DNA of 64,000 bases from Bacteroidota bacterium (GTDB lineage: Bacteria > Bacteroidota > Bacteroidia > Chitinophagales > Chitinophagaceae). Made by a program: the position numbers and the translations under genes. Below the pieces are notes generated by a model that saw only the letters and a program-made list of their open reading frames with translations, was not told the origin of the DNA and ran no database searches. Below, piece after piece: positions 51,165 through 61,357 of the stretch. Position 1 is the stretch's first letter. Every line of letters begins with the position of its first letter. The stretch covers positions 310,001 to 374,000 of the forward strand of contig JAFEAE010000017.1 of the NCBI GenBank assembly GCA_018266575.1, given 5' to 3'.

Positions 51165-54100
51165 CTATTGAATGGTTATTTGCACACCGGCTGAAACAGC
51201 CCGTATTAGCGGATATACCTGCCCGGGAGTTGCCGCATTACCATCTGATTGGGTTAACTCTTCCGGGTCAATGAAAGAATGTTTAAGCCCGTGTGCGATG
51301 GTAAACATATTGTCTATGCTCACATAAAATCTCGCTTTGGAAAAATGTAAATGGGCGATCAGGTCTTTTGGTATAGTATATCCTAAAGAAAGGTTTTTAA
51401 GCCTCCAGTAAGCAAGGCTGAGCATATAACCTGATTGCGGTTGTTCGTTTTGCCTGCTGTTGAATAATACCCTTGGGAAATATCCATTGGGGTTTGTGGC
51501 CGACCACCTGTCTGCAAGGGTTTTCAATGGTGGTGAATGGTATTCGTCTGACCCGGCCAGTCCCCAAAAAACATTACCGTAATTGAAATATTGCCCACCG
51601 GCTATGCCTTGCATGAAAATGGAAATATCAAGCCCTTTATAATTTGCCCCAAGTGTAACTCCATATTGATATTGAGGTGTACTATTGCCGATAACCATCA
51701 GGTCGCCATGATCCTGAAGTGTTGCCTGCCCAATATCTATCTTGCCATCCTTGTTAAGGTCAGCATATTGAATATCGCCGGGGGCCCAGCCAATATTTGG
51801 AATATAAGACTGGCTTGCTGCTGCATTTATATCTGCTTGTGTCTTGAACTTGCCCGCCGTTTTTAATCCCCAGATCGTACCAAATTCTTCGCCGTTGTAC
51901 CAGTTGCTAAGAAGATTTGAAGAGTTTCCGGTGTACTTGATTACTTTTCCTTTATAATTCGAAAGTGTCGCCCTGAACATCAAGCCAAGTTTGCCATAGG
52001 TATGGTGCCAGTTGAAGGTGAGATCGAAACCTTTTGTTTGTGTTGTAGTATTATTCACATTTGGCGCAGACGTGCCGAGTGTTGAAGGATAGGTAGCCGG
52101 TGGCCCAAAGAGTTCCTTTATGGTTTTGTTATACCAATCGAATACTAATCCAAAATCATTCAGGAAATCAATATCTATTCCAACATCCGTCATTGATGGC
52201 TTGGCCCATGTAAGTGTCGGGCTGACCAGGCCGGGCGAATAAACGATAGGCTGGCGGGAATCGGTGGTTGGCCCCGAAAATAACCAGCTAGAACTTCGAG
52301 GCGTTGCTCCACCGAGGTTAGCAATGTATGGATAGTAATTGTAATTGTTTAAGAAATAAGAAATATCCCCGGTGCCTCCGTAAGAAGCCCTTATTTTCAG
52401 GTTATTAATGGTGCTTTTCAGCGGGCTGAAAAATCCTTCCCTGGAAATATTCCATGCAGCAGATGCGGATTTAAAGAATGCGTATCGGGTATTTTCTGGG
52501 AACAAAGAAGTGCCCATATATCTTCCATTAAATTCTAGAAGATATTTTTCTCTATAATTATAATTAACCCTTCCAAAAGTTCCGAAGGTCGCCCATGCTG
52601 CTCCGTTGTCACCTACCTGCGGAGGCGTACCGTAGGTTAAATTCAAAGAAGGCAAATTGGGATCATATAACAGCGTGTTGGAAGCCAAAAAACTTGAATA
52701 ATACTGATACTCTTCCTGTTGGCCGACAAGCACCTTGAAATAATGATTGCCTAAGTTCTTTTCATAGCTTGTGTAAATATTATAGCTGTGATAATGATTA
52801 AAATTTGCTGCCCGTGCTATATATGGCGTGCCCCGGTTTGATAATAAATGAGGATTTTTAGGGGTAGATTGATAATATTGCCCCTGGTAATCGGTAAAAT
52901 TCCTGTTATAAAAATTATAGGCATAATCTCCGTGTATCATCCATCCCTTTGCGGGGTTTAGATCGAGGTTACCTTTTATCCAACTGTCATTTGCCTGGAA
53001 AGCCTGGTACCGGTTATTGCTTGCCATAAATGCCGCCTGGGTCGTGCTAAGAAGCCCTCCGTTTGGCCCGTATACGGGAAGGATCGGCCAATACCTTGCT
53101 ATATCATAATACCAATTGTACCCCACATCGCCAGAGTAAGGAACCTTGTCATTAGTTTGCGCAAACGAGGTTTCTATACCAAAGACCATCCATTTTGTGA
53201 CATCTGCCCTTACATTCGCCCTGAAATTATAGGTTCCGTATTTATAGCCATTGAAAAAATTAAGATTGGCATTCTGATTTTGTATACCTGTTCCGATGTG
53301 ATAGGTTATTTTCTCGCTACCTCCATCGAGGCTTAAATTATGTTGCTGGCTTAACACATTTTTTTTCATGAAAACTTTATACCAGTCATTATTGGCAACG
53401 CCAGTTCCATATGCATTCCAGGAGCTGCTATCTGCTGATGGCAAAACCACCGGAACGCTGGACGGGTCTTTCATGTATTGTTGTATCTGCGCTATTCTCG
53501 TCGCAGAAAAAAGCGGGTTACCATAGCCGGAATTTTTGGCCGCTTCATTATACAAATTTGCAAAATCATAGGAGTTCATCATTTGCAAATTGTTGATCGG
53601 GTTGGTCACTGAAAAATTATTTCTATAGGAAACCTGGAACGGCTGGCCTTTTTTTCCATGTTTCGTAACGATCAGCAATACACCGTTTGGAGCCCTTGAC
53701 CCGTAAATCGCTGAAGAAGCAATGTCTTTCAACATCGTTATAGATTCTATATCATCCGGGCTAATGGTATTTATATCGGCGGGTACCCCATCGACTAAAA
53801 TCAACGGGCCGGCAAGATCTCCCAAACCTGTATAGCCGCGAATGTTTATACTTTTTGTCGCATCGGGCTGGCCGCCTGCACCTGTTGTGTACACATTCAG
53901 GTTAGCCATCACCCCTTGTAAGGCGCTGGACACGTTTGCTACGGGACGATTTTGTATTTGCTCGCCGCTTACCTGATCGACCGCACCTGTAAGGTCGATT
54001 TTTTTCTGCTTCGCATAACCCACCACCACAACTTCATCTGCACCTGTCGAGGAGCCTAACTTTAAGGAGACATTAATTACGGATTTGCTGTTAGCAAGAT

Positions 54101-54659
54101 TTATTTCTGCATTCGCGTACCCTACATAAGAAATTAGCAAATTGCCTTTCCGGTCCGGAACGGATAGATTAAAATTTCCTTGCGCATCGGTTGTAGTTCC
54201 GATTTTAGTTCCTTCCAGGGTTACGGAAGCGCCACCAAGCGGGTTTCCATTTTGGTCAGTAACTTTTCCAGATATAATAATATCACGGATATCAGCAGCA
54301 ACCGGCGATATTACCACCAGTTGGTCCATGATATTATATTTTAGCGACGTATTCACTAATGCCTGATCCAACACTTGGCTGATCGGAGCACCGGTCATGT
54401 CGAGAGTTATCTTTTTATTTTTGGGGATGCAATCATCATAATATAAAAACCGGTACGCGGTTTTACTTTGAATAATATTGAAAAGTTTTTTCAGTTCAAC
54501 ATTTTTTACAGAGATGTCAATCTTCTCCTGTGTATAAACATTTGAATAGGCATGCAGGCAAATGATAAATAAAAAGACAGTCAGTTTCATGGCAAGAAAA
54601 AAGAATTTCAGTTTTGATTGCACATATGGTGTATGCTCATAAGCTTTGCTTTTTTTCAT
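51165..54659 (-). CDS. SusC/RagA-type TonB-dependent receptor with STN domain
   Basis: An 1164-residue outer-membrane transporter. An extended signal peptide is followed by an STN domain (about 45-110, KNVELKKLFNIIQSKTAYRF), a carboxypeptidase regulatory-like domain (GKVTDQNGNPLGGASVTLEG), the TonB-plug (INIRGYTGLGDLAGPLILVD) and a 22-strand barrel. It ends with VSAGVQITIQ, an amphipathic last strand. The STN domain marks signalling through FecR and an ECF sigma factor, both present here. The ligand is unknown, perhaps a sulfated glycan. Confidence 0.95.
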   Translation of the reverse strand: MKKSKAYEHTPYVQSKLKFFFLAMKLTVFLFIICLHAYSNVYTQEKIDISVKNVELKKLFNIIQSKTAYRFLYYDDCIPKNKKITLDMTGAPISQVLDQALVNTSLKYNIMDQLVVISPVAADIRDIIISGKVTDQNGNPLGGASVTLEGTKIGTTTDAQGNFNLSVPDRKGNLLISYVGYANAEINLANSKSVINVSLKLGSSTGADEVVVVGYAKQKKIDLTGAVDQVSGEQIQNRPVANVSSALQGVMANLNVYTTGAGGQPDATKSINIRGYTGLGDLAGPLILVDGVPADINTISPDDIESITMLKDIASSAIYGSRAPNGVLLIVTKHGKKGQPFQVSYRNNFSVTNPINNLQMMNSYDFANLYNEAAKNSGYGNPLFSATRIAQIQQYMKDPSSVPVVLPSADSSSWNAYGTGVANNDWYKVFMKKNVLSQQHNLSLDGGSEKITYHIGTGIQNQNANLNFFNGYKYGTYNFRANVRADVTKWMVFGIETSFAQTNDKVPYSGDVGYNWYYDIARYWPILPVYGPNGGLLSTTQAAFMASNNRYQAFQANDSWIKGNLDLNPAKGWMIHGDYAYNFYNRNFTDYQGQYYQSTPKNPHLLSNRGTPYIARAANFNHYHSYNIYTSYEKNLGNHYFKVLVGQQEEYQYYSSFLASNTLLYDPNLPSLNLTYGTPPQVGDNGAAWATFGTFGRVNYNYREKYLLEFNGRYMGTSLFPENTRYAFFKSASAAWNISREGFFSPLKSTINNLKIRASYGGTGDISYFLNNYNYYPYIANLGGATPRSSSWLFSGPTTDSRQPIVYSPGLVSPTLTWAKPSMTDVGIDIDFLNDFGLVFDWYNKTIKELFGPPATYPSTLGTSAPNVNNTTTQTKGFDLTFNWHHTYGKLGLMFRATLSNYKGKVIKYTGNSSNLLSNWYNGEEFGTIWGLKTAGKFKTQADINAAASQSYIPNIGWAPGDIQYADLNKDGKIDIGQATLQDHGDLMVIGNSTPQYQYGVTLGANYKGLDISIFMQGIAGGQYFNYGNVFWGLAGSDEYHSPPLKTLADRWSATNPNGYFPRVLFNSRQNEQPQSGYMLSLAYWRLKNLSLGYTIPKDLIAHLHFSKARFYVSIDNMFTIAHGLKHSFIDPEELTQSDGNAATPGQVYPLIRAVSAGVQITIQ

Positions 54660-54805
54660 ACTTTTGGATTGCTTGTAGATGAATAATTGAAGTTTGCGTT
54701 TTGGTAGAATGACAAACTTCCTGTTTACATTTTAAGTCTGAGGGGGTGTTAGCGCACCTCCTTTTTGCAATTGTTTCTTATTTCCTCATAATTTTTGTTT
54801 TGGGT

Positions 54806-55954
54806 TTAAGGTTTATTAATGTATATGGATACGCTGGTTCCCCGAATCGAGTATTGAAAAGAATAAGAAGCCTGTAATGCTGCCAATGCCTGGGTGAGAT
54901 TTTCCTTATAAAAAACGCCGGTAAATTTCAGGTCCTTTAATCTGTCGTCCTTTATTTCAATGGTTACATTATACCATCGCTGCATTTTTTCTGCGATGTC
55001 TGATAGCCGCTCGCTGTTAAATACAAGCTTATCGTGCATCCATGCCGTTTCAGGGATGAGGTTACTGAACGGTTCAATCTGAAGCTTGTTAATAATATAC
55101 GATTTTTTTCTTACGCTTCCCTTTTTTGTTGACGTAAGCACAACGCCAGCCTGATCATTTTCAAACAAAACCGGGATATCGATTTTTTCATTGGGCCTCA
55201 ATACAATTTTTCTTTTTGGATCAGATTGCGTGAAAACTTCAACGATTCCTTTTATTAATGATGTTTCGACACTTTTATCATCATCATAAGCCCTGACATT
55301 AAAAGCAGTGCCTTTATCAACAATATTTATGTTTCGAGCATGCACAACCAACGGCACTCTATTATTATGCACTACTTCAAAAAATGCTTCGCCTGTTAAT
55401 ACAATATCTCTCTTGCTTTTTCCAAAATCATTATTGTATTTTATATGACTGTTGCCATTAAGCCAGACAATGGTTCCGTCTGCAAGCAGAATTCTTGTTT
55501 TTTTGGGAGCAGAAATATTGGCTTGTTGTACTAAAGATGAATCCTGTGTTTTCTGAGAATTACTGCTTATTGCAATGCTTCTTTTATTTTTTAGCATCAG
55601 AAACAAGCTGCAACTCAAAAAAATTATTGGTGCAAGAATGAAGATGATTTTTTTGAGCCATAAATGTTTGTGAATGTTTTTTGTCACCGCATGTTTCTGT
55701 ATATTATCTGTATAGTCGAACTCGGAGGGAAATAAAGATTGCATAACCGCTGTGTGTTTATGCCAAGCGGTGATTTCTTCTTCGGAACCTTCTTTTGAGT
55801 TTTTAAGTTTTTCGAGATAATTTGTAACAATATCTATGCGGTATGATTCATCAGTTGATGCAATAAGTAATTGTTCAAGCTCATGAAGTTCATCCATCGT
55901 AGCTTCTCCGTCTATTCTTCTTGACAATAAATTCCAGATCCGCTCTGTGCTCAT
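54806..55954 (-). CDS. FecR-type anti-sigma factor
   Basis: A 382-residue inner-membrane protein. A cytoplasmic helical N-terminus (MSTERIWNLLSRRIDGEATM) is followed by one membrane helix (about 101-121, IIFILAPIIFLSCSLFLML). Then comes the periplasmic FecR domain (KTRILLADGTIVWLNGNSHI, REVVHNNR-like FFEVVHNNRVPLVVHA) and the DUF4974 C-terminal domain (LSDIAEKMQRWYNVTIEI). It senses SusC occupancy through the STN domain. It is first in the SusCD operon. Confidence 0.93.
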   Translation of the reverse strand: MSTERIWNLLSRRIDGEATMDELHELEQLLIASTDESYRIDIVTNYLEKLKNSKEGSEEEITAWHKHTAVMQSLFPSEFDYTDNIQKHAVTKNIHKHLWLKKIIFILAPIIFLSCSLFLMLKNKRSIAISSNSQKTQDSSLVQQANISAPKKTRILLADGTIVWLNGNSHIKYNNDFGKSKRDIVLTGEAFFEVVHNNRVPLVVHARNINIVDKGTAFNVRAYDDDKSVETSLIKGIVEVFTQSDPKRKIVLRPNEKIDIPVLFENDQAGVVLTSTKKGSVRKKSYIINKLQIEPFSNLIPETAWMHDKLVFNSERLSDIAEKMQRWYNVTIEIKDDRLKDLKFTGVFYKENLTQALAALQASYSFQYSIRGTSVSIYINKP

Positions 55955-56085
55955 ATTAATATGACAAGAGCCGTTTTCCGAAACTATTCCCTAAGTGAAG
56001 AAATTTATTTTTTAAAAATCATGAGAGAATCAAGTAAAAATGAAAAACAAAAAACATCGATTTTTTAATTCTTCCTTTTCCCCTT

Positions 56086-58458
56086 TCATTCACTCCTTAA
56101 ACTCTTCACTGGGTTCGCCATCGCAGCACGTATTGAATGGAAACTTACCGTAGCAATTGTTATCAGCAACGCACCTGTTCCTGCAGCGGCAAAAATCCAC
56201 CACGAGAGAGTTGTGCGTATATCATAATTCTGCAGCCATTTATTCATAAACCACCAGGCAATCGGCGTTGCTATTAATAAAGAAAGAATAACAAGCAATA
56301 CAAATTCTTTTGATAATAATTTCCAGAGATTGAATACTGAAGCACCGAGCACTTTCCGCACACCGATTTCTTTCGTGCGTTGCTCTGCAATAAAAGATGC
56401 CAGTCCAAATAATCCTAAACAAGAGATCAGTATTGCAAGAACAGAGAAAAATCCGGCAAGTTTTCCTATACGTTCTTCACTCGAAAATTTTCTTCCATAT
56501 AACTCATCAACAAAAGAATATTCAAATGGAGAAGAAGGATTATATTTCTTAAATACCGTTTCCACTTTACTCAAAGCCCTACTGGTGCCGAGTTCCGGCG
56601 AAAGTTTCAACAATATCATGCCGACACCATGATAATTGAGCGTAAAAAAACTCGGCTTCACCATCGAGAAAGGAGATTCCTTTATCATATCTTTCGCAAC
56701 ACCTACAACAGTATAAGTTCTTCCGCCAGTCTTAAATGTTTCACCGATAGGGTTTTTAAACCCAATGAATTTCACCGCAGCTTCATTTAAAATAATGGCA
56801 GATGAATCAGTGGCAAAATTTCTCGAAAAATCCCTCCCCTGCGTGATTTGCCATCCAATTGTTCTTCCATAATCGTGCGTAACTGCATTACTCATCATCA
56901 GCGGGCGTGTATTCGGGTCTTTTCCCTTCCACCACATATCTGTTGTCCCTCCACCTTGTTCTGTCATTGAGCCACCTGCTTCCGCCATATCAAACACTGC
57001 TTTTGTTTGAAGCAGGTCATTACGCAAGGCATCATAATGCCCAATCAGGTCTGGCGTGTTCATGTTTATCTCGATCAATCCGCCTTTATTGTACCCTGTG
57101 GAAATATTTTTTACAAATTGAATTTGCCGGAATATCACAATCGTTCCAATGATCAACGTAACCGATACGGTGAATTGCAGTGTCACCAGAACTTTGCGGG
57201 GAATGGATGCGAAGCGTCCTGCTTTGAATGTGCCTTTCAACACTTTTACCGGCCGGAATGAAGAGAGATATAATGCAGGATAACTTCCTGCAACCAGTCC
57301 GGTGAAAAAGCTAAATGCAAATCCAATTATCCAGAACAACGGTTCGTTCCATAAAATTTTTAATTGTTTATCTGCGATCTGGTTAAAGAACGGAAGCACC
57401 AGTGATGCGATCAACATTGAAAAAATAAATGCGCACAAACTCACCAGCAATGATTCACTGAGAAACTGAAAGATCAATTGCCTGCGTACAGAACCAACTG
57501 CTTTACGGATGCCAACTTCTCTTGCTCTTTTTTCCGAACGTGCTGTGCTAAGGTTCATAAAATTTATGCAAGCCAATAACAAAACAAATGCTCCGATAAT
57601 TCCAAATAACCAAACAAATGTTATTATGCCACCGGTATTAACGCCATTTTGAAAATCGTTGTACAAATGCCATTTGCTCATCGGGTGAATAAAAAATTCA
57701 GGTTTGTATTTTGGAGGGTTGTCCATCTTCATCCTTATGTCTTTTATTTTTGCCGACACTACACCGAAATCCGCTCCTGCATTGAGTTGGCCATATATCT
57801 GCCATGAATTATTATCCCACACATGTTCCGAATCTTTCACCCATTGTTCGGAATTCATATACAAATCCCACGCACCTAAAAACTGAGCATCTTTGAATTC
57901 AGAGTTAGTTGCAAAATCATCATACACACCTGCCACTTTCACATCGAGTTTGTTATTGATGCGGATAAGTTTATTGATAGCGCTTTCGGAACCATACAAA
58001 CTTTTCGCAAGTGAACGCGACAGTAATATCGAATGCATATCAGTCAGCGCATCACGGTTGCCCTCGATCATTTTTGGTTGCATCATTTTTGTAAAATCCG
58101 GCTGCACATAAAACCCGGTTTCAGAAAGTTTTTTTTCGCCCGATGCAAATATTTGTCTCTGATCTACAGACAAACTCACATATCTGAAATCGGCATATTT
58201 AGTGCGCAATTCATTCGCAAGCGGAATGGGCATTACATTGTATGACGATTTCTCCGAAGAGAATGAAACAAATTGCCACAACTTTCCAATGCGGTTATAA
58301 TTCGCAAACGATTTATTAAAACTCACTTCATCATATATCCAAAGCCCGATCAGCATTGCGACTGCCATGCCCACCGAAAGCCCGGTGATATTAATAAACG
58401 AATGCGCTTTGTTATTAACCAGGTTGCGCCAGGCGGTTTTGAAATAATTCTTTAGCAT
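56086..58458 (-). CDS. FtsX-type permease, first of the tandem set
   Basis: A 790-residue double FtsX permease. Motifs are AHSFINITGLSVGMAVAMLI, EKRAREVGIRKAVGSVRRQL, EQRTKEIGVRKVLGASVFNL and the terminal NPVKSLRSE. No ATPase is next to it. The gene is a paralogue of the two that follow and of the one at 42729. Confidence 0.92.
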   Translation of the reverse strand: MLKNYFKTAWRNLVNNKAHSFINITGLSVGMAVAMLIGLWIYDEVSFNKSFANYNRIGKLWQFVSFSSEKSSYNVMPIPLANELRTKYADFRYVSLSVDQRQIFASGEKKLSETGFYVQPDFTKMMQPKMIEGNRDALTDMHSILLSRSLAKSLYGSESAINKLIRINNKLDVKVAGVYDDFATNSEFKDAQFLGAWDLYMNSEQWVKDSEHVWDNNSWQIYGQLNAGADFGVVSAKIKDIRMKMDNPPKYKPEFFIHPMSKWHLYNDFQNGVNTGGIITFVWLFGIIGAFVLLLACINFMNLSTARSEKRAREVGIRKAVGSVRRQLIFQFLSESLLVSLCAFIFSMLIASLVLPFFNQIADKQLKILWNEPLFWIIGFAFSFFTGLVAGSYPALYLSSFRPVKVLKGTFKAGRFASIPRKVLVTLQFTVSVTLIIGTIVIFRQIQFVKNISTGYNKGGLIEINMNTPDLIGHYDALRNDLLQTKAVFDMAEAGGSMTEQGGGTTDMWWKGKDPNTRPLMMSNAVTHDYGRTIGWQITQGRDFSRNFATDSSAIILNEAAVKFIGFKNPIGETFKTGGRTYTVVGVAKDMIKESPFSMVKPSFFTLNYHGVGMILLKLSPELGTSRALSKVETVFKKYNPSSPFEYSFVDELYGRKFSSEERIGKLAGFFSVLAILISCLGLFGLASFIAEQRTKEIGVRKVLGASVFNLWKLLSKEFVLLVILSLLIATPIAWWFMNKWLQNYDIRTTLSWWIFAAAGTGALLITIATVSFHSIRAAMANPVKSLRSE

Positions 58459-58763
58459 GATTGAATATTTACGATGTGTGAATACAGTTATCAGTTGTCA
58501 GTCTACAGTTTTCAGTTCTGAAATTTTAAATTTCCTTTTAGTTTTTAGTTTTTTCTATTTTAGTTTTTTTATTTAGGTAACCAGCATTCGTTCTCTATTA
58601 AGCATTGTTGCGTCGCACTCTTGTACAGCAACAACTCTATTGAGCGATCGTTTGAACCAGGATTTATCTGATTAAATTGATTCACCTGATTCTCATTGTC
58701 AATTATTCATTACTAATTTTAATTCTCTGCTGCCGACTGAAAACTGATAACTGATGACTTTCT
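58459..58763. repeat. Mosaic of dispersed repeats between permeases
   Basis: Same blocks as 42320-42728 in the same order: TTTTAGTTTTT, CATTGTTGCGTCGCACTCTT, a TTGAACCAGGATTTATCTGA block and CTGCCGACTGAAAACTGATA. It suggests a permease gene and its trailing spacer were copied together. Confidence 0.65.
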
Positions 58764-61142
58764 TCACTCGCTCCGCAAACTCTTCACCGGGTTCGCAATC
58801 GCTGCCTTAATGCTCTGATAACTCACCGTGATCAACGCGATCAGGATCGTTGCTGCTCCTGCAATTGCAAATACCCACCAGTCGATATTTATTTTATAAG
58901 CGAAATTCTGCAGCCATTTATTCATCGCAAACCATGCAACAGGAAATGCAATAAGCATCGATAACAAAACCAGTCGCAAAAAATTATTGGAAAGCATGGC
59001 AACAATATCCGGAACAGAAGCGCCAAGTACTTTTCGCACACCGATTTCTTTAGTGCGCTGTGCAGCAGTAAAGGTTGCCAATCCGAACAAGCCGAGACAG
59101 GAAATAAATATCGCGATCACCGCAAAGTAATTGGCTAGCTGGCTCACTATCTCTTCGCTTCTGTACAACTTCGAAAATTCAAGATCGGAAAACTGAAACG
59201 TGAATGGGATTTCCGGGTTCAACGTTTTGCATAATTTTTCCAAGCCTGCAATTGCTTCTTTTGTTTTGCCTGCTTTTGTACGAATTAATATTGTCCCCCA
59301 TGGCCAGTTCTCATCAAGCCTAACGATCAGCGGATCGATATTCTGGTGCATGGAATTAAAATGAAAATCTTTCAATACACCGATCACTTTTCCGGGATGT
59401 TTTCCCCAAACCATTGTTTGCCCAACTGCGTTTTTAAATCCTATTTTGTTAGCGGCAGTTTCATTCAATAAGAACCCAACCGAATCGCTGCTATAGTCTT
59501 TTGAAAAATCGCGGCCGTCTTTCAATTGCAGTTTCATTGTTTTTACAAAATCATAACCAACAACCCCATCTGCAAAAGAGATCGTAAGGTTCGGATCTTT
59601 ACCCTCCCAAAAAATATCTCCGGTATGGTGCTCGATAACAGTCGGTGAATTTCTCATTTTGGAAACATCTGTTATGTCAGGCAACTTCAATGCCTCATCT
59701 TTAAACACTTCATATTTTTTTATCAGTTCGCCTTCGATCGGGAGGTACAATAAATTTTCGCGTGCATATCCCAGGTTTTTTGTTTGTATATAATTTACCT
59801 GGCGATAGATCACCACCATGCTTACGATTAATATAATTGAAAGTGTGAATTGAAAAACCACCAACCCTTTTCGGAAAAAAGTAGCACCCCAATTGAATTT
59901 CAACGTTCCCTTTAAAACAGTAACCGGATTTAGGGAAGACAGGAAAAGTGCAGGGTAACTTCCCGCAACAACTCCTGTAACAAATAACAACCCGAGAATA
60001 TAAATCCAGAAAACGGGGTTACTAACAGGCATGTATAACTGTTTTCCGGTGAGCATATTAAATGCAGGTAAAATCATTGTTGCAGCAGCCAGTGCAATTA
60101 ACACTGCGAAAAAAGTAAGCAGCATAGCTTCACCGATAAATTGCCTGATCAGAGACGCCCGCATGGCGCCAACCACTTTACGCAGGCCCACTTCTTTTGC
60201 ACGTCTTGCAGATTGTGCTGTTGCCAAATTCATAAAATTAATACATGCGATCAATAAAAGAAAAATGGCTACTACAGTGAATAACCGCACATATTCAATT
60301 CTTCCGCCATCAATTTTTCCATTGGTAAATGTGGAATGCAAATATTTTTCCGGAAAAGGTTGAAGCGCCAATTCTGTAAGGAAGCTTGCATTTTTTTGCT
60401 GATAGCGATAAATAAAATCTTTGATCATCGGCTCTATATTTGCCGCATTTGCATCGCTGCGAAGTTGAACAAATGTTTGCGGGCTTGTGTTACCCCAATT
60501 ATTCACCCAGTTATTTTCTTTTACAAAATCTTTCCATGTCAATAAAAAATCAAACTGAAGTGATGAATTTGCCGGTATATTTTCAAACACAGCAGAAATT
60601 TTCAGCGCATTGGCATTATCCATTACTATCGGCTGGCCGATGGCTTTTTCCGTGCTTCCAAAAAATGATTCAGCCATTCTGCGTGATATTGCAATATTGC
60701 CGGGCTCTTTCAATGCAGTTGACGCACTTCCCTGCAACAGCGGAAAACTAAACATGCGGAAGAAATCTTCACCAGCATATTGCCCGTCCATTTTATTTAT
60801 TTTTTCACCAACTGCAAAGGTGGTCATAGATCCCGGCGCAGAAGCGTGTTCTAACCCACTTGCATATTTTACTTCCGGTATCACACGTTTCAATTCTTCA
60901 CCGAGCAAACCTTGGGTCGGATAATCAGCCTGCACTTTACCATCAAAATAATTACGCTCATATACCTGGTAAAGATCTTTTCCATTTTTATGAAACGCAT
61001 CAACACTTCTTTCATCCTGCACCCAAAGCATAATGAGCAAACTGCAGGCAATCCCCAATGCCAGGCCTGATATGTTAATAAATGAAAACGCTTTGTTGCG
61101 AACCAGGTTTCTCCATGCGGTTTTGAAATAGTTTTTTAACAT
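58764..61142 (-). CDS. FtsX-type permease, second of the tandem set
   Basis: A 792-residue double FtsX permease with AFSFINISGLALGIACSLLI, QSARRAKEVGLRKVVGAMRA, AAQRTKEIGVRKVLGASVPD and the NPVKSLRSE tail. Periplasmic domain sequences differ strongly from its neighbours, so the paralogues probably have distinct cargo or partners. Confidence 0.92.
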   Translation of the reverse strand: MLKNYFKTAWRNLVRNKAFSFINISGLALGIACSLLIMLWVQDERSVDAFHKNGKDLYQVYERNYFDGKVQADYPTQGLLGEELKRVIPEVKYASGLEHASAPGSMTTFAVGEKINKMDGQYAGEDFFRMFSFPLLQGSASTALKEPGNIAISRRMAESFFGSTEKAIGQPIVMDNANALKISAVFENIPANSSLQFDFLLTWKDFVKENNWVNNWGNTSPQTFVQLRSDANAANIEPMIKDFIYRYQQKNASFLTELALQPFPEKYLHSTFTNGKIDGGRIEYVRLFTVVAIFLLLIACINFMNLATAQSARRAKEVGLRKVVGAMRASLIRQFIGEAMLLTFFAVLIALAAATMILPAFNMLTGKQLYMPVSNPVFWIYILGLLFVTGVVAGSYPALFLSSLNPVTVLKGTLKFNWGATFFRKGLVVFQFTLSIILIVSMVVIYRQVNYIQTKNLGYARENLLYLPIEGELIKKYEVFKDEALKLPDITDVSKMRNSPTVIEHHTGDIFWEGKDPNLTISFADGVVGYDFVKTMKLQLKDGRDFSKDYSSDSVGFLLNETAANKIGFKNAVGQTMVWGKHPGKVIGVLKDFHFNSMHQNIDPLIVRLDENWPWGTILIRTKAGKTKEAIAGLEKLCKTLNPEIPFTFQFSDLEFSKLYRSEEIVSQLANYFAVIAIFISCLGLFGLATFTAAQRTKEIGVRKVLGASVPDIVAMLSNNFLRLVLLSMLIAFPVAWFAMNKWLQNFAYKINIDWWVFAIAGAATILIALITVSYQSIKAAIANPVKSLRSE

Positions 61143-61357
61143 TGTCTGAACCGGATTTATGTGATTAAAATGATTTTTATGATGTTTGAATCAAAGCCCT
61201 TTTCTAATTTCTTATTCCTTATTTTTCATTTCTTATTTATTGTCTTACCCCTGCCTACCGGCAGGCAGGCATGATTTTTCTGATTTAACTGACTCACCGG
61301 ATTGCTCATCTTCAATAACGAGTCACCGCATTTTCACCATTCACCATTGACCATTCA

